Source of the DNA: CBDAQV01 sp965199335
GTDB taxonomy: Bacteria; Pseudomonadota; Alphaproteobacteria; CALMVH01
DNA: 64,000 nt
Direction of reading: 5' to 3'
Assembly (NCBI GenBank): GCA_965199335.1
Contig: CBDAQZ010000001.1
Location: 465,974 to 529,973 of the forward strand
Under the pieces are notes generated by a model that searched no databases, had not been told where the DNA came from, and was given only the letters and a program-made list of their open reading frames with translations. How positions within the stretch are numbered: the stretch's first letter is position 1; every line of letters begins with the position of its first letter. Made by a program: the position numbers and the translations under genes. This document shows, in pieces, positions 17,185 through 26,932 of this stretch.

Positions 17185-18281
17185 TACACCGTGCGATATG
17201 TGCGGCAGTCCTCGCGTTGTGTTTCGCATTTCCGCAGGCGCACGCTGCGGATGCTGTAAAGTTCGGTATATCGCCCCATCCCGATTCCCTGCTGCCTTTG
17301 ATCGGATCCGATGCCGGTAAGGCATGGTACAAGGCCGAAAATCTCACCGTCGATTTCGAAATGATGCGCTGGCGCGACCTGCCGAATGCGGTTGCGACCG
17401 GCAAGGTGGATGTCGCGATCAGCGATCTGGCGATGGTTGTCGCCAATCACGAAAAGCACCCCGATCTGGTGTATTGGTACGGTATCAGCACGATGGATAA
17501 CGGCTATGCGTTGATGATCCGTCCGGGCGGATCGTTGAAGACGGTCGAACAGCTGGCGGAAACGCTTCACGATCACGGCCAGGCAGTGCAGGCGGCGACG
17601 CTCCAGCTTAGGGACAGGACCGTCATTGTGACCGGCCAGTCAGAGATGGAACAGGCCTTGTCCATCATCGCACGCAATGCCGGCCTGCATTTCGCCAAGG
17701 ACGACAGTAGCGAGATCAAGACCATCGATCTAAGGCCCGATGACGGGTTGAAGGCATTCGAAGCCGGGCAGGGCGATGCCTTCATGGCACCTCTGGTCCA
17801 GCACATGCTGGCTGAGAAAGCGGGCATGGTGGAAATGCTGTCGGGCGCCGATTTTGGGGCCGCGCCCATCGTCGGCTTCATCACGACACGGTCCTATGCA
17901 GACAGCCATAGGGCCGAGATGTTGAAGTTGTTGCATCTCTGGTTCAGGACCGTAAATTTCGTTCAGGGGAATGAGCACGAGGCGGCGGAAATTGTCGCTG
18001 CCGCGATGGCGAAAGGTGGAACGCCAGGCTTCACAGCCGCCGACTTCGAAGCTTCGTGGCAGACTCTTGAGCATTATCCATTGTCGGCCCAGGACGCCGC
18101 CAACGCGATCCTGGATCCGGATGGCCCGAACTACTGGAAGATGCGGCAGCAGCAATGCAGCCTCTATTTCTGCTCGGTGGCCGAAGTGCTTCCCGAACCC
18201 GTTGACAGCGACAAGGAATTCCTGATGCCGCAGGTACAAGCTGATTATCTTGCGAAGTATGGAAGCACGGCGGGGAAATAG
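17139..18281 (+). CDS. Periplasmic solute-binding protein (SsuA/THI5-like), orphan
   Basis: This 380-residue protein (GTG start) has a basic n-region (R-R-R-K), a hydrophobic core and A-H-A-A-D as the likely Sec cleavage site. The mature part follows the SsuA/NMT1/THI5-like fold: V-K-F-G-I-S-P-H-P-D, A-V-A-T-G-K-V-D-V-A-I-S-D, and F-E-A-G-Q-G-D-A-F further on. Such proteins deliver sulfonates, nitrate, pyrimidines or similar ligands to ABC importers. No permease or ATPase gene is adjacent. An in-frame TTG at 17181 overlaps the divL stop (TTGA) and gives a shorter, cleaner signal peptide; either start couples it to divL. The ligand is unknown. Confidence 0.75.
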   Translation: MLPSGFSTSARRRKLIHRAICAAVLALCFAFPQAHAADAVKFGISPHPDSLLPLIGSDAGKAWYKAENLTVDFEMMRWRDLPNAVATGKVDVAISDLAMVVANHEKHPDLVYWYGISTMDNGYALMIRPGGSLKTVEQLAETLHDHGQAVQAATLQLRDRTVIVTGQSEMEQALSIIARNAGLHFAKDDSSEIKTIDLRPDDGLKAFEAGQGDAFMAPLVQHMLAEKAGMVEMLSGADFGAAPIVGFITTRSYADSHRAEMLKLLHLWFRTVNFVQGNEHEAAEIVAAAMAKGGTPGFTAADFEASWQTLEHYPLSAQDAANAILDPDGPNYWKMRQQQCSLYFCSVAEVLPEPVDSDKEFLMPQVQADYLAKYGSTAGK

Positions 18282-18295
18282 CTTGGCGAGATCGG

Positions 18296-19306
18296 CTAGC
18301 TTCCAGGCACGCCTTTGGTCGTCGAATATTCAAAGTGCAGCACCTCGTCCGGGTAAAGGCGCGCCCGTGCCGCATGCGCCGCCATCGCCGCTTCCGCGAA
18401 ACCCTGCAGGATAAGCTTGAGCTTGCCCGGATAACGCGCGATGTCGCCGATCGCGTAAAGGCCCGGCAGACTCGTTTCCAGTGTGGCCGGATCAACGGTT
18501 ACGTGGTTGTGTTCCAGCGCCATGCCCCAGTCGGCGATCGGACCCAGTGTCATTGCCAGCCCGAAAAAGGGCAGCAGTACATCGGCTTCCAGTAAGCGTT
18601 TCTGGCCCTCCAGATCCTCGACCTCGACAGCCGATAACTGGCCAGAGTCTCCTTGCAAGCCGCTGAGCTGGTACGGCACCACCAGGTCGACTATGCCCTC
18701 GTGCACCAGATTATGCAGGCGCTCGGCGCTTTCCGGTGCGCAACGGAATTTATCCCGGCGATGTACCACCATCACTTTCTCGGCAATTTCGGCCAGGCTG
18801 ATCGCCCAATCGACGGCGCTATCGCCGCCACCGGCGATTACCACGCGCTTGCCGGCAAAATCGCTGCGCTTCTTGACATAATACAGGACCGATTTGCCCT
18901 CGAATTCTTCCAGGTGCTGTAACGGCGGCCGGTTAGGACCGAAAGCACCCACGCCGGCGGCCAAAATCACCGCGCGCGCATTGATGACCGTACCCAGAGA
19001 CGTCTCCAGGCGGTAGCCACCTTCGTTAGCCTCCAGATGTACAACTTGCTGATCCAGGTGATAAACCGGACTGAAGGGGGCTGCCTGCTGTTCCAGCTTG
19101 GCGATGAGGTCGGCCGCTTCGATGCTGGGATGCGCCGGAATGTCGTAGATCGGTTTTTCGGGATATAGCGCGCTGCACTGGCCACCGATCATGTCCAGCG
19201 CATCGACCACGTGGCATTTCAGCTTCAGCATGCCGCATTCGAAGACTGCGAACAGGCCCACCGGGCCGGCTCCGATAATGGCAACGTCAGTAGAGTGGAT
19301 TGGCAA
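18296..19306 (-). CDS. Thioredoxin-reductase-type ferredoxin--NADP+ reductase
   Basis: This 336-residue FAD enzyme transfers electrons between NADPH and ferredoxin or flavodoxin. The FAD-binding motif is G-A-G-P-V-G-L near the N-terminus. G-G-Q-C-S-A-L-Y-P-E-K-P-I-Y-D-I-P is typical of the YumC-type FNR, and the NADP-binding motif is G-G-G-D-S-A-V-D. No redox-active C-x-x-C pair is present in the NADP domain, which distinguishes it from thioredoxin reductase. It is divergent from tsaE, with 27 bases between the starts, and convergent with the solute-binding protein gene. Confidence 0.87.
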   Translation of the reverse strand: MPIHSTDVAIIGAGPVGLFAVFECGMLKLKCHVVDALDMIGGQCSALYPEKPIYDIPAHPSIEAADLIAKLEQQAAPFSPVYHLDQQVVHLEANEGGYRLETSLGTVINARAVILAAGVGAFGPNRPPLQHLEEFEGKSVLYYVKKRSDFAGKRVVIAGGGDSAVDWAISLAEIAEKVMVVHRRDKFRCAPESAERLHNLVHEGIVDLVVPYQLSGLQGDSGQLSAVEVEDLEGQKRLLEADVLLPFFGLAMTLGPIADWGMALEHNHVTVDPATLETSLPGLYAIGDIARYPGKLKLILQGFAEAAMAAHAARARLYPDEVLHFEYSTTKGVPGS

Positions 19307-19333
19307 GGGAAACTCTCGTAAAGGTTTCGCTTT

Positions 19334-19813
19334 ATGGAAGCCGCTTTAGAAATGGTCAAACCTTTTGCCACCGTATTTCTGCCGGATGAGGCTGCCACGG
19401 CCCGCATGGCGGCCTGTATGGCCCTGCAGCTGAAGCCTGGCGACGTGCTGCTGCTGGAGGGCGATCTGGGCGCAGGCAAGACCAGTTTCGCCCGGGCGCT
19501 GATTCGCGCCCTGTGCGGCCCGGAAACCGAGGTGCCGAGTCCCACTTTTACCCTGATGCAGCTATATGAGGCCAGGGACTGCGCCATCGCCCATTTCGAC
19601 CTTTACCGCCTGTCCGAACCGAACGATATTCTGGAGCTGGGATGGTATTCGGCGCTGGAGGGTATAGTGCTTGTCGAATGGCCGCAGCGTCTTGGTGGGC
19701 TGAAACCCGATGCCGCCCTGACTATCTGCCTATCGTTTGAAGGCAATGGGCGAAAAGCGCAATTTTTGGGAAATGAAGCATGGCATACAATTTCGACGAC
19801 CGTTCAAGTCTAG
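19334..19813 (+). CDS. tsaE: tRNA threonylcarbamoyladenosine biosynthesis ATPase TsaE
   Basis: TsaE is the ATPase that works with TsaB and TsaD to place the t6A modification at position 37 of ANN-decoding tRNAs. The 159-residue protein has the Walker A loop G-D-L-G-A-G-K-T at 43-50, S-P-T-F-T-L downstream, and H-F-D-L-Y-R-L. The length is normal. An in-frame ATG a few codons in (M-V-K-P) is an alternative start. Its 3' end overlaps the nucleotidyltransferase by 34 bases. The Sua5-type partner that makes threonylcarbamoyl-AMP is at 32806. Confidence 0.92.
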   Translation: MEAALEMVKPFATVFLPDEAATARMAACMALQLKPGDVLLLEGDLGAGKTSFARALIRALCGPETEVPSPTFTLMQLYEARDCAIAHFDLYRLSEPNDILELGWYSALEGIVLVEWPQRLGGLKPDAALTICLSFEGNGRKAQFLGNEAWHTISTTVQV

Positions 19814-20514
19814 ACCTGCCCGATTATGCAATGGTGCTGGCCGCGGGATTTGGCAGGCGCATGATGCCGCTGACGGAGGACAAGCCCAAGCCGCTCCTGT
19901 CGCTCGGCCATCAGACGATCATCGATTACACGCTGGACCGGTTCGAGGACGCGGGAATTCCGAACATCGTCGTGAATGTGCATTACAAAGCCGACATGAT
20001 GGTTTCCCATCTGTACAAACGGTCGCGCCAGGTACGGATCTGCCAGGAGGAAACGCCTCTTGAAACAGGGGGCGGCATAACCGCGGCGTTGCCTTATCTC
20101 GGAGCCGGGCGTTTCTTCATAGCCAATGGCGATAGCGTGTGGATCGATGGTGCCGTGCCGACACTCGATCGTCTTGCCGCGCTTTGGAATGAAAGTACCA
20201 TGGACGCCCTGTTGCTGCTTGTTTCGACCCCCGATGACGAGGACGGGGATTACGAGATGAACCAGCATGACGGAAAGCTGACATATCGCCCCAATCGCAA
20301 GACCGGCGAATTCATGTATGCCGGGCTGGCCCTGCTGCACGCCAGGTTGTTCCAGAAAACACCCGATGGCGCCTTTCGCCTGCCGGTCCTTTTCCACGAG
20401 GCGGAGAGGAACGGGCGGTTGTACGGAGCGCAGCATAATGGAAAGTGGTACCATCTAAGTACGCCCGAAGCGCTGTCCCGCGCTGACGCCGAGTTTCGTG
20501 CCGCGAGCCTTTGA
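19780..20514 (+). CDS. murU: MurU-like sugar-1-phosphate nucleotidyltransferase
   Basis: This protein probably makes a UDP-sugar such as UDP-MurNAc in peptidoglycan recycling. The 244-residue NTP_transferase fold shows L-A-A-G-F-G-R-R-M then E-D-K-P-K-P-L at about 20-39, G-I-P-N-I-V-V-N-V-H-Y, and N-G-D-S near 120, which supplies the metal-binding Asp. The start at 19780 leaves a 17-residue leader before the domain; ATG at 19828 is the alternative and would remove the overlap with tsaE. In many alphaproteobacteria a kinase gene (amgK) sits between tsaE and this gene; it is absent here. MurU is inferred from context and family. Confidence 0.75.
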   Translation: MAYNFDDRSSLDLPDYAMVLAAGFGRRMMPLTEDKPKPLLSLGHQTIIDYTLDRFEDAGIPNIVVNVHYKADMMVSHLYKRSRQVRICQEETPLETGGGITAALPYLGAGRFFIANGDSVWIDGAVPTLDRLAALWNESTMDALLLLVSTPDDEDGDYEMNQHDGKLTYRPNRKTGEFMYAGLALLHARLFQKTPDGAFRLPVLFHEAERNGRLYGAQHNGKWYHLSTPEALSRADAEFRAASL

Positions 20515-23429
20515 CAGGCCTTTACACCATACCGTTGTCGCAGCCTTTCGTCGATGTGCTGGCGACCGGACTGCTTGCCCGCGCGGGGGGCGACACCCTG
20601 CTGTTGCCGCGCACTACCATCCTGCTGCCGACCGTCCGTGCCTGCCGCGCCCTGCGTGAGGCGTTCCTGCGCCACAGTGACGGTCCGCTGCTGTTGCCGC
20701 GCATGCAGGCCCTGGGTGATCTGGATGCCGAGGAACTGACCATTCACGGCAGCGATATAGAAGAAGCCGTGTCTCCTTTACGGCGGCAAGTGCTGCTGGC
20801 GCGCGCTTTATTGCGCTCGGGCTACAGCGAGTCTCCGGCGGAGGCGGCATCGGTCGCGCTGGCGCTCGGTCGTTTCCTCGACGAGATCGAGACCGAGGAA
20901 GTCCCGCATGAGGCCGTTCGCGATATCGTGCCCGATACTTATGCAGTCCACTGGCAGAAGATATTGAAATTCCTGGCCGTGGTGCAGGAACAATGGCCGG
21001 CTCTGTTGCGGGCGGAGGGGCTAATCGATGCATCCTTGCGCCGGCTTTTGACCTATGATGCGCTGGCGGCGCAGTTGACCGCAGTCCCTCCCGGCAACCC
21101 CGTAATCCTTGCCGGTTCAAACGGATCGGTGAAGGCGCTGCGACGGCTGATGAAGGTGATTGCCGGGCTCGACCGGGGTGAGGTCATCCTGCATGGGCTG
21201 GACCGGAACATGGAGGAGGACGCATGGCAGGACCTGGATTGCTCGCATCCCCAATTTCTGTTCCGGACGGTGCTGACCGAGCTGGGACGATCCCGAAAAA
21301 ATGTACCGCTATGGCAGGGTGCCGATAAGCATCCCGTCAACGATGCCCGGGAAGTTCTGATCGGGCAGGCGCTGGTTCCTTCATCTGCGACGGCGCATTG
21401 GCATTCGCTGCGCGCCGACTCGTTTTCCCAGGCAGCCCTGGCGGGTGTCATGCGTCTGGATTGCGCGACAACGCGGGAAGAAGCCGATGCCATCGCCCTG
21501 CTGATGCGCGAGACACTTGAAACACCGGGCCGTCGTGCGGCGCTGGTGACGCCAGACCGCGAACTGGCGCGTCTGGTAGCCGCGTCGCTGGAACGCTGGG
21601 GGATCAATGTCGACGATTCCGCCGGCACGCCGCTGGCTGCCACGCCGCCCGGCGGCTTCCTGCGCCTGATCGCCAGGATGATGGCAGAGCACCTTTCGCC
21701 TTATTCGTTGCTGGCCTGCTTCAAGCATCCTCTGGCGCGGGGCGGTCTGGCGAGTGGTGAATTCCGTCGTCGTACCCGCCTGCTGGAAATGGCTGTCCTG
21801 CGCGGACCGCTACCCGGTCCCGGATTCGAAGGATTGTCGGCTGCCCTGGTTCATGCCCGCCTTTCGCAAGAAGATCGGGATATGCTGCACACCTGGCTGG
21901 AGGAGATTTCCGGCTGGGCGCAGCCATTTTCGGACGCCTTGGAAACCGGTGCCTCGGCCGTCGAAATAATGCGGGCGCATATCGCTTTTGCCGAAGCGAT
22001 CGCCACCCCTGCGGAAGGGACCAGGGGACAGGAGTTGTGGAAAGGCGATGCAGGAAACGCCCTTGCAGAGTTTATCAGCGAAGCACTTCCGGCTCTAGAC
22101 GGCTTTCCATCTATGTCAGATGGTTACGCGGCACTCTTCGACTCCCTGATAAATACTAGAATGGTACGTAACGCCATCGGCCTGCATCCGCGCCTGTTCA
22201 TCTGGGGTACCATCGAGGCCCGGTTGCAGCATGCCGATCTGATGATCCTCGGCGGGTTGAATGAGGATACCTGGCCGGAAGCATCGCCCGCCGATCCTTT
22301 CCTGTCCCGGCCGATGCGCGAGACACTGGGCTTGCCCGCGCCGGAATTCCGCATCGGTATATTGGCGCATGATTTTGTCAGCGGCCTTGCTGCTCCGCGC
22401 GTGGTATTGACCCGGTCGCAACGCGTGCGCGGCGTTCCGACCGTGCCGTCACGCTGGCTCCTGCGGCTCGATGCCGTCCTGCAGGCGACAGGACAGGCAC
22501 TAGCCAGTGCGGCCGATGCCGCCACTATCATGCGAATGCTGGAGGAAGCCGACAAGGTTACGCCGGCGAAACGCCCACAGCCCACGCCCCCTGTGCATGC
22601 GCGTCCGCGCCGCCTGACCATAAGCGATGTCGACTCGTGGTTGAACGATCCGTACCGGCTGTACGCACATCGCATCCTCAAACTGAAAGCTCTCGAAGAC
22701 ATCGCCGCCGAGCCTGGCGCTGCCGAACGCGGGACATTGATACACAAAATTCTCGAACGTTTCGCAGACGCCAACCGCAAGAACCTACCTTCGGACGCGC
22801 TTGCGGCGCTGCTTAGGCTGGGGCGAGAAGTCTTTGACAACCAAGCACTTGCACCATCGGTCGAGGCATTCTGGTGGCCGCGCTTCGAGCGTATCGCCGT
22901 ATGGATCGTTCAGACCGAACAAGAGCGCCGCGCCAACGGCGTCTATCCCATTGCGCTCGAGGTTACGGCAACGCATTCGATCGCTGCGCCGGGCGGCGCT
23001 GTCACGATGGTTGCCAAGGCGGACCGGATCGATCGTGGCCCCGATGGCGTGCTGGAAATCATCGATTACAAAACGGGATCGACGCCGACCAATCGCGATG
23101 TCCAATCCGGCAACAGCCCGCAACTGCCTATGGAAGCCGATTTGGCAAAGCGGGGGGCATTCTCCGGCATTGCGGCGGCTACGACCGTGATCGCCAGCTA
23201 CTGGCAGCTGACCGGTGGATCGATTCCTGGTGAAATCAAAAGCTTCGTCGATCTTCCTGACGACACACTTGAGCGATTACGGCAGCGGATCGTCGAATAT
23301 GACAATCCCTCGACGCCCTATTTTGCCATGCCGCCGACCGGCTCCGCGGCGCGGCTGGGCTATCATGCCGCGTATGAGCATCTGGAACGGGTACGCGAAT
23401 GGGCTGGCGGCGACGAGGGCGACGAATGA
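20511..23429 (+). CDS. addB: Double-strand break repair protein AddB
   Basis: AddB is the non-motor subunit of the AddAB helicase-nuclease that resects DNA ends for RecA-dependent repair. The 972-residue length fits. The N-terminal inactive helicase-like part has T-I-L-L-P-T-V-R-A-C-R-A-L. The C-terminal nuclease domain (about 695-930) has G-T-L-I-H-K-I-L-E and I-I-D-Y-K-T-G, the PD-(D/E)xK core. The start is a TTG at 20511 overlapping the stop of the preceding gene. The addA start overlaps its stop (ATGA), so the two subunits are probably made in balanced amounts. Confidence 0.93.
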   Translation: MTGLYTIPLSQPFVDVLATGLLARAGGDTLLLPRTTILLPTVRACRALREAFLRHSDGPLLLPRMQALGDLDAEELTIHGSDIEEAVSPLRRQVLLARALLRSGYSESPAEAASVALALGRFLDEIETEEVPHEAVRDIVPDTYAVHWQKILKFLAVVQEQWPALLRAEGLIDASLRRLLTYDALAAQLTAVPPGNPVILAGSNGSVKALRRLMKVIAGLDRGEVILHGLDRNMEEDAWQDLDCSHPQFLFRTVLTELGRSRKNVPLWQGADKHPVNDAREVLIGQALVPSSATAHWHSLRADSFSQAALAGVMRLDCATTREEADAIALLMRETLETPGRRAALVTPDRELARLVAASLERWGINVDDSAGTPLAATPPGGFLRLIARMMAEHLSPYSLLACFKHPLARGGLASGEFRRRTRLLEMAVLRGPLPGPGFEGLSAALVHARLSQEDRDMLHTWLEEISGWAQPFSDALETGASAVEIMRAHIAFAEAIATPAEGTRGQELWKGDAGNALAEFISEALPALDGFPSMSDGYAALFDSLINTRMVRNAIGLHPRLFIWGTIEARLQHADLMILGGLNEDTWPEASPADPFLSRPMRETLGLPAPEFRIGILAHDFVSGLAAPRVVLTRSQRVRGVPTVPSRWLLRLDAVLQATGQALASAADAATIMRMLEEADKVTPAKRPQPTPPVHARPRRLTISDVDSWLNDPYRLYAHRILKLKALEDIAAEPGAAERGTLIHKILERFADANRKNLPSDALAALLRLGREVFDNQALAPSVEAFWWPRFERIAVWIVQTEQERRANGVYPIALEVTATHSIAAPGGAVTMVAKADRIDRGPDGVLEIIDYKTGSTPTNRDVQSGNSPQLPMEADLAKRGAFSGIAAATTVIASYWQLTGGSIPGEIKSFVDLPDDTLERLRQRIVEYDNPSTPYFAMPPTGSAARLGYHAAYEHLERVREWAGGDEGDE

Positions 23430-26400
23430 GTCTCGATAACGTCCTGCCGGAAGTCCTGCAGCGCCGCGCATCCGATCCGTCGGTGTCGTCGTGGGTTGGC
23501 GCTTCGGCCGGCAGCGGCAAGACGAAGGTCCTCACCGACCGCATGCTGCGCCTGCTGCTTGCCGGCGTCGCCCCCGACAGGATACTCGCAATCACCTTCA
23601 CGAATGCGGCGGCGGCGGAGATGGCGAACCGTCTGAACGAGACGCTGGAGAAATGGGCGATCATGGAGCCGCGCGCCCTTGATGAGGCGCTGGACAGATT
23701 GCAAGGGCAGGGTGGGCATGACGCGGCAATGCGGACCAGGGCGCGGCAGCTGTTCACGCGCATCATCGACTCTTCCACCGGTGTCCGCATCCATACGATC
23801 CATGGCTTCTGCCAATCCGTGTTGCGACGCTTCCCGATCGAGGCGGGACTGTCGCCGCATTTCACCCTGCTGGACGATCGTAGCAGCGACGAGTTGCTGC
23901 GGTCGGTGATCACCGGTGTTTTGGAGGAAGCGGCGGCAAATCCACATGCCGATCTGGCGCAGGCCATCGGTCGAATCAGTATCTTCTTCGCCGAAGCCCG
24001 CTTCGACGAGTTGATCGACGAGATCATAGCGCAACGCAGTCGCTTCCAGCAGCTGTTCGACCATCACGAGGATATCGCCGCAATTCCCGAGCGCATACGT
24101 GCTTTCATCGGGGTCGAAGACGGTGCAACTGCGGACGACCTGCGACAGACGGCATGCCGTGACAGCTCATTCGACGGCGCGGCTCTGCGGGAAGCGGCAT
24201 CGGTCATGCTGAGTCAGGGCACCGAGAAAACCGATCGGCCCCGCGCCGCCAAAATAGCGAACTGGCTGTCGCTCGACAGCCGGGAGCGGCTGCAAGGTCT
24301 CGATATTTATTTTTCCTGCTTCCACACGGGCCCGGGCGAATTGCTGGCCGATATCATGACGAAAAAGCTGGCGGCCCAGTATCCTCGATTCGATGAGGCC
24401 CTACGCCGTGAGGCCCGGCGGCTTTACGACCTGCGCGAGGCCTGCAAAAGCATCGATCTTGCCCGCAGCAGCGAAGATCTGCTGTTTCTGGCGCATACGA
24501 TCCTCGACGCCTATGCCACGCGCAAGGATGCGGCAGCACAGGTCGATTACGAAGACCTGATCCTGCGCACGCGGTTGTTGCTGCGTGAGGATGTCGATGC
24601 CGCATGGGTTCATTACAAGCTGGATGGCGGAATCGATCATGTGCTGCTGGACGAAAGCCAGGATACAAATCCCGAGCAATGGGACCTGGTCGAGGCGCTG
24701 GTGCGCGAATTCTTCGCGGGCGAGGGCGCGGTGGAGCGTAACCGTACGCTGTTCGCGGTCGGGGACGCCAAGCAATCGATTTTCAGTTTCCAGCGCGCCG
24801 ATCCTGCCATGTTCGCCCACATGCATGGAATTTTTGCGTCCCGGATTACCTTGGCACGTAAGGAATGGCGCCCGGTCGAGCTTAACATTTCCTTCCGTTC
24901 GACCGCGCCGGTTCTGGAGCTTGTAGACAAGGTATTCGAGCCGGCTGAGGTTCACGCCGGTGTTTCCGAAACGGCGCCCCACCATGACTGCCAGCGCATA
25001 GGCGAGGGCGGCCTGGTGGAAGTCTGGCCGTTGGCGAAACAACCCGTAAAAGCCGACCGCGACCCGTGGTTGCCGCAACTGGTGTCGCCCGGTGAAGCCG
25101 ACCCCGTTATTGCAAGCGCCGTGAAGATTGCGCGCACGATCCGTGGGTGGCGGGAAGATGGCGAGTTGCTGGTGTCGCAGGGCCGGCCCATCCAGCCCGG
25201 CGATATCATGGTGCTGGTACGCAATCGCACGGCCTTCGTGCCGGCGTTGGTGCGCGCGCTGAAGCAGGCTGGCGTGCCGGTCGCGGGCGTCGACCGCATG
25301 GTGCTGACCCGGGAACTGGCGGTGGCCGACCTGCTGGCGCTGGCGCAGGTACTGTTGCTGGCAGAGGACAATATGAACCTCGCCATCGTGTTGCGCTCGC
25401 CCCTGATCGGTTTCAGCGACGAGGATCTGTTCGACGTAGCCTGGGACCGTCAGGGCACGCTGTGGAACGCATTGGAGCATTCCCGGTTACCTGCCGCCGT
25501 TCAGGCGATCGCATGGCTGCGGCACTGGCGTGGACGCGTCGATTTCGTTGCCCCGTATGAACTGTTCGCCGGGATATTGAACACGGATTGTCCCGCCGAT
25601 CCGGCAGGGTCCGGCCGGCGCGCCTTCATGGCCCGGCTGGGTTCCGAGGCATTCGATCCGCTTGACGAATTCCTGTCCGCGGCGATCGCCTACGAACAAC
25701 AGCATCCTCCCAGCCTGCAGGGTTTCCTGGGCTGGATCGCCGCGCGGCCGGTCGAAATAAAGCGTGAGCCGCGCAAGGCAACGGGAGATGATATCGGCGA
25801 AGTCACGATCATGACAGTACATGGTTCCAAGGGTTTGCAGGCGCCGATCGTCTTTCTGGCCGATACGGCCGCCAACCCTACAGGACGCAAGGGCCCGCAT
25901 GTATTGTGGCAGAGCGAATCGGATGGGCTGCCTCCGTTTCCGCTATGGGCATCGGCGGCCAAGTTCGAGAACGACCATTGCCATGTCCTGCGCGACGAAT
26001 TGAAGCTGCGTGCCGAGGAGGAATACCGCCGCCTGCTATATGTCGCACTGACACGGGCGCAGGACAGGCTTTACGCCGTCGGCTGGGAAGGCGGCCGCAA
26101 GGTATCGCCGACCTGCTGGCACAGCCTGTTAGAAACGGCGATCCAAGAGATAGGAATTGAGCAGCCGGATGGATCGTGGAGGCTTTTGCAGCCCCAGACA
26201 ATCCCTGTCAGGACAACGCAGAAAGTGACGACGGCCACGCCTGAAAGACCTGCGATCCCCGCATTCGCCCGTGAAAGGGCGCCGGTCGAAGAAAAGCCGG
26301 TTCGCCCGCTGGCACCCTCGCGGCTTATCCTTGAAGAGCCCTCGGCGCTATCGCCGCTGGAGGAATCCGACGATATGCGCCGGTTCGAGCGTGGCAGGCT

Positions 26401-26881
26401 GATCCACCGCCTGCTGCAGTCCCTGCCGGACCTGCCGAAGGATAAAAGACCGGCTGCAGCGGCCGCCTACCTGAAATCGGCAAGCAATCTTGAGACGGCA
26501 GCCGTAAAAAAACTGACCGACGAAGTATTGCGCGTATTGGATCATCCCGAATATGGCATCGTATTCGGTCCGGACAGCCAGGCCGAAGTGCCGGTTGCAG
26601 GCCTGATTCGCGGCACGGGTGCGCCGTTCGTGCTTTCGGGGCAGATCGACCGCCTGGTGGTAACCACCAGTGAAGTCCTGCTGATCGATTTCAAAAGCAA
26701 CCGCCCGCCTCCGGCAGATGAATTGTCCATTCCGGCAGCCTATCTGGCGCAATTGGCGGCTTATCGGGCAGCGCTGCTGCGCATTTATCCCGCTCACGCC
26801 ATTCGGCCAGCAATCCTGTGGACGAACGGGCCGCGCCTGATGGAAGTGCCATTGCACCTGTTGGACGATGCTATCCCTTGA
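23426..26881 (+). CDS. addA: Double-strand break repair helicase AddA
   Basis: AddA is the UvrD-like (SF1A) motor and second nuclease of AddAB. I placed the start at ATG 23426, overlapping the addB stop, giving 1151 residues. Walker A is A-S-A-G-S-G-K-T at 26-33. L-L-D-E-S-Q-D-T is the Walker B segment near 405. M-T-V-H-G-S-K-G-L appears in the second helicase half. The C-terminal nuclease has L-I-D-F-K-S-N near 1087 and Q-L-A-A-Y after it. The gene is followed by trxA on the same strand. Confidence 0.94.
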   Translation: MSLDNVLPEVLQRRASDPSVSSWVGASAGSGKTKVLTDRMLRLLLAGVAPDRILAITFTNAAAAEMANRLNETLEKWAIMEPRALDEALDRLQGQGGHDAAMRTRARQLFTRIIDSSTGVRIHTIHGFCQSVLRRFPIEAGLSPHFTLLDDRSSDELLRSVITGVLEEAAANPHADLAQAIGRISIFFAEARFDELIDEIIAQRSRFQQLFDHHEDIAAIPERIRAFIGVEDGATADDLRQTACRDSSFDGAALREAASVMLSQGTEKTDRPRAAKIANWLSLDSRERLQGLDIYFSCFHTGPGELLADIMTKKLAAQYPRFDEALRREARRLYDLREACKSIDLARSSEDLLFLAHTILDAYATRKDAAAQVDYEDLILRTRLLLREDVDAAWVHYKLDGGIDHVLLDESQDTNPEQWDLVEALVREFFAGEGAVERNRTLFAVGDAKQSIFSFQRADPAMFAHMHGIFASRITLARKEWRPVELNISFRSTAPVLELVDKVFEPAEVHAGVSETAPHHDCQRIGEGGLVEVWPLAKQPVKADRDPWLPQLVSPGEADPVIASAVKIARTIRGWREDGELLVSQGRPIQPGDIMVLVRNRTAFVPALVRALKQAGVPVAGVDRMVLTRELAVADLLALAQVLLLAEDNMNLAIVLRSPLIGFSDEDLFDVAWDRQGTLWNALEHSRLPAAVQAIAWLRHWRGRVDFVAPYELFAGILNTDCPADPAGSGRRAFMARLGSEAFDPLDEFLSAAIAYEQQHPPSLQGFLGWIAARPVEIKREPRKATGDDIGEVTIMTVHGSKGLQAPIVFLADTAANPTGRKGPHVLWQSESDGLPPFPLWASAAKFENDHCHVLRDELKLRAEEEYRRLLYVALTRAQDRLYAVGWEGGRKVSPTCWHSLLETAIQEIGIEQPDGSWRLLQPQTIPVRTTQKVTTATPERPAIPAFARERAPVEEKPVRPLAPSRLILEEPSALSPLEESDDMRRFERGRLIHRLLQSLPDLPKDKRPAAAAAYLKSASNLETAAVKKLTDEVLRVLDHPEYGIVFGPDSQAEVPVAGLIRGTGAPFVLSGQIDRLVVTTSEVLLIDFKSNRPPPADELSIPAAYLAQLAAYRAALLRIYPAHAIRPAILWTNGPRLMEVPLHLLDDAIP

Positions 26882-26932
26882 CGTTAAGGGCAACCGACCT
26901 CACATTAATTGTACTTAATTTGGAGACCGACG

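Noticed and set aside
26875..26891. Small hairpin between addA and trxA as a terminator
   Set aside because: The stem is only about five base pairs and no T-run follows; a chance palindrome is likely.
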